A DNA stretch of 24,480 nucleotides, from assembly GCA_963707135.1 (NCBI GenBank), contig CAVPOY010000008.1, positions 1 to 24,480 on the forward strand. The letters run 5' to 3'. Numbering within the stretch: position 1 is the stretch's first letter; each line of letters opens with the position of its first letter. The stretch comes from JBGSTR01 sp963707135 (GTDB lineage Bacteria > Pseudomonadota > Gammaproteobacteria > Chromatiales > Chromatiaceae). Position numbers and translations under genes: made by a program. The notes beneath the pieces are model-generated. The model did not search any database. It was not told the DNA's origin and worked only from the letters and a program-made list of their open reading frames with translations. Below, piece after piece: positions 22,757 through 24,480 of this stretch.

Positions 22757-24278
22757 CTACTTCACCAGTTCGAAATCACCCGGCTTCCAGGTCTTGTCGA
22801 ACCAGGCCTGTTCCGGGCCATAGAGGCGTAACAGGGAGTTCCAGCCCTTGCCGGGAACGGTCTGCACCCAGTTGGATTCGTGACCCTTTCGGCGCGGTCG
22901 GGCCAAACCAGACATCGACAGAGCCGTCGTTGTTGATGACGACACCTTCCTTCAGGCTGCTGATGCTCGGGAACTGCTGATCGGTCTGCAGCATCGACCG
23001 GGTCTGGTTGTCATAGACCACGAAGGACCAGAAGTTCCTGGCCGGGATGCCGGGGGGCAGGTGGATCTTGTAGGTCTTGCTGCCATCCAGCGGCCTGCCT
23101 TCGGAATCAGTGGTCGCCGCGGCGTATTGCGAACCGACGCCGACCATCTTCATCGCCATGGCGGGCGTGACACCGGTGGCGTAGTAGTGGAACAGGACGC
23201 GGCCATCCAGGTTGCGAACCCCGGGCTGCTTCAGGAACTCGTAGCTGCCTCCGGGGAAGCTGGTGAACCACTTGCGATCCGGATAGTAATAGACCCCCTC
23301 CAGGCGGGGGCGGAACGTCAGGGCGCGCGCGGTCGCGTTACCCACGGCCACCGCTTCGGTGAGGATCTTCTTCATCCGGGCGTCCGGCGCGAATTCCTTG
23401 CCCTTCTCGATGCCGATGGCGGCCAGCAGACCCAGCGTTTCCGGATCCAGCGCCTCGTTCGGCTCGTACTGCACGATCGCGTTCACCTCTTCATAGAAGT
23501 GAAAGTCGTTGGCGTGAATCGTGTTGAATTCCTTGCCCGAGACGTTGATGAACTTCATCGGCGGCGGGTTGCCCGCATCGGACAGCGAATAGGCCTTGTA
23601 GAACTTTCTGGTGTTTTCGAGGGACGTTTTCGTGCTGCCGTTGTCCAGGAAGCCACGATAGAACATCAGGTTGCCGTAGGTCTTGGTGCGCAGCACGACG
23701 TAGCCTTCCGGCACCTCGCCCTCGTAGCCGGGAGGCAGCAGCAGATACTTGCCGCCCTTGCCCTTGTCCGGACCCGCGTTGCCGAAGTCGCCCACATACT
23801 TGAACCAGTGGTCATCGATGATGCCGAGCACGTTCGGCGGTGTTTCGATCACCAGCGGACCGTCGCTGACATCGAGCCACGCCATGTGGTAGACGCTCTC
23901 GGTATTGGGGGTCAGGAAGAGCGACTTCGAGTCCATCAGGTTTTCCATGATGAGCAGGGTCTGGTTGTTGACCGCCCCCTGGCTGGCCCAGCCGACACGG
24001 ATCGCTTCAGCCGACGCACCCGGCATGGCATTGAGAAAGGCCTCCACCCCGCGCATGAAGTCGAGGTTGTCGTAGACCTTCTGCGTGGTGGCATCGTCCG
24101 GAAATCCGTCGAAGAATGTCAACGTGCCGATGCGCGTCTCGACGCTGTCCGGCGTGGTGATGGCTTCGGGAATGTCCGTCGTCATCTTCATCTTCGGCGC
24201 GTCAGCGGCGCTGGCGCAGACTGCCGCAAGCGCGCAGCCAACGAGGAGTCCAGGGATTCCGATTGCCGTGATTTTCAT
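22757..24278 (-). CDS. Exported DUF1254/DUF1214 domain protein, upstream copy, frameshift near 22884
   Basis: A paralogue of the downstream protein. It has a signal peptide (MKITAIGIPGLLVGCALAAV to about CASA/AD), then TPDSVETRIGTLTFFDGFPD and DNLDFMRGVEAFLNAMPGAS, and the central INVSGKEFNTIHANDFHFYE. DUF1214 includes FWSFVVYDNQTRSMLQTDQ. At the CCC of 22884-22886 (GGG in the gene) one base is extra; one G fewer turns PKGSRIQLG into PKGHESNWVQTVPGKGWNSL and restores the ending WFDKTWKPGDFELVK, giving 506 residues, the same length as the downstream copy. GAGGA precedes the ATG. As first gene it sets the promoter for both. The two copies differ in many positions, so this is an old duplication. 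Function unknown. Confidence 0.87.
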
Positions 24279-24480
24279 GAGTCCATTTCCTCAAAGACTG
24301 GCTGTGCCTGCTGGCGCGGGTTGCCGAACCCGGAGGTCGCCCGGGACGGCTGCTAAGGATGGGTTCCGGCTGGCTCGATCTGGCAGGCGCAGGGCACACC
24401 TATTTCCTACCGCCTAGCCGCGTATTCTGGCGCATTGTGGCCATGCCAACCTGACAATTCAGATCAGCAATTTGACATTT
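24279..24480. other. Upstream region of the DUF1254 operon and right window edge
   Basis: No gene seen. The part next to the operon holds only the ribosome-binding site; I find no convincing -35/-10 pair. From 24440 the sequence matches the 16174-16193 motif, and a further TTGACATTT follows at the very edge (24472-24480). This could be the start of an insertion sequence lying mostly outside the window. Confidence 0.35.

Noticed and set aside
23061..24356. A 431-codon plus-strand frame opposite the upstream DUF1254 gene
   Set aside because: Antisense shadow: it has no ribosome-binding site, no domain, and covers a recognised gene on the other strand.

Overview
The window is GC-rich DNA with dense, short-spaced bacterial genes. 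HemB, AroE, MurF, the REP-like palindromes and a tRNA-Thr with an encoded CCA end point to a gammaproteobacterium, perhaps of the Chromatiales/Ectothiorhodospirales kind. That placement is inference; no rRNA or other phylogenetic marker is present.

Layout. (1) 1-2419, plus strand: a CRISPR adaptation module with two Cas2 genes flanking a catalytic Cas1 and a second Cas1-like protein that lacks the catalytic Glu and His. No repeat array or effector gene is in view; the locus continues off the left edge. (2) 2428-5351: a TetR/SDR/MFS locus. The regulator and an MFS transporter, followed by an unlisted 45-residue membrane peptide, run leftward; a short-chain dehydrogenase runs rightward. Two copies of a TGTACCGATYGG operator lie between the divergent starts. 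(3) 5629-7341, minus: an exported DUF2092 protein coupled by an ATGA overlap to a 70-residue exported basic peptide, and a thioredoxin. (4) 7491-11005, plus: hemB, aroE, an NAD-binding beta-hydroxyacid dehydrogenase and a conserved helical hypothetical protein. (5) 11097-15022, minus: a three-gene tungsten aldehyde:ferredoxin oxidoreductase operon in the order polyferredoxin, catalytic subunit, FAD/NAD subunit, matching AorABC of Aromatoleum. (6) 15279-16457: tRNA-Thr(TGT) followed by about 1.1 kb without a convincing gene. (7) 16458-18596: mtnC (methionine salvage) convergent with a divergent murF. (8) 18631-20998: an IS630-family element with recognisable ends and TA duplication, then gene-poor DNA ending in the C-terminal scrap of an IS91-like transposase. 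(9) 21192-24278, minus: two tandem exported DUF1254/DUF1214 proteins, both 506 residues once a frameshift in one is repaired.

Quality. Seven genes (cas1, tetR, the beta-hydroxyacid dehydrogenase, aorC, mtnC, the IS630 transposase and one DUF1254 gene) are broken by single-base shifts, eight in all, nearly every one in or next to a homopolymer run. Each is restored to a full-length family member by one-base changes. This looks like read or assembly error rather than eight independent pseudogenisations, so these genes are annotated as CDS with the break noted.

The items most worth follow-up are the cas2-cas1-cas1'-cas2 module with its inactive Cas1 paralogue, the self-contained aorABC operon with a palindrome in its promoter spacer, and the small coupled peptide genes.
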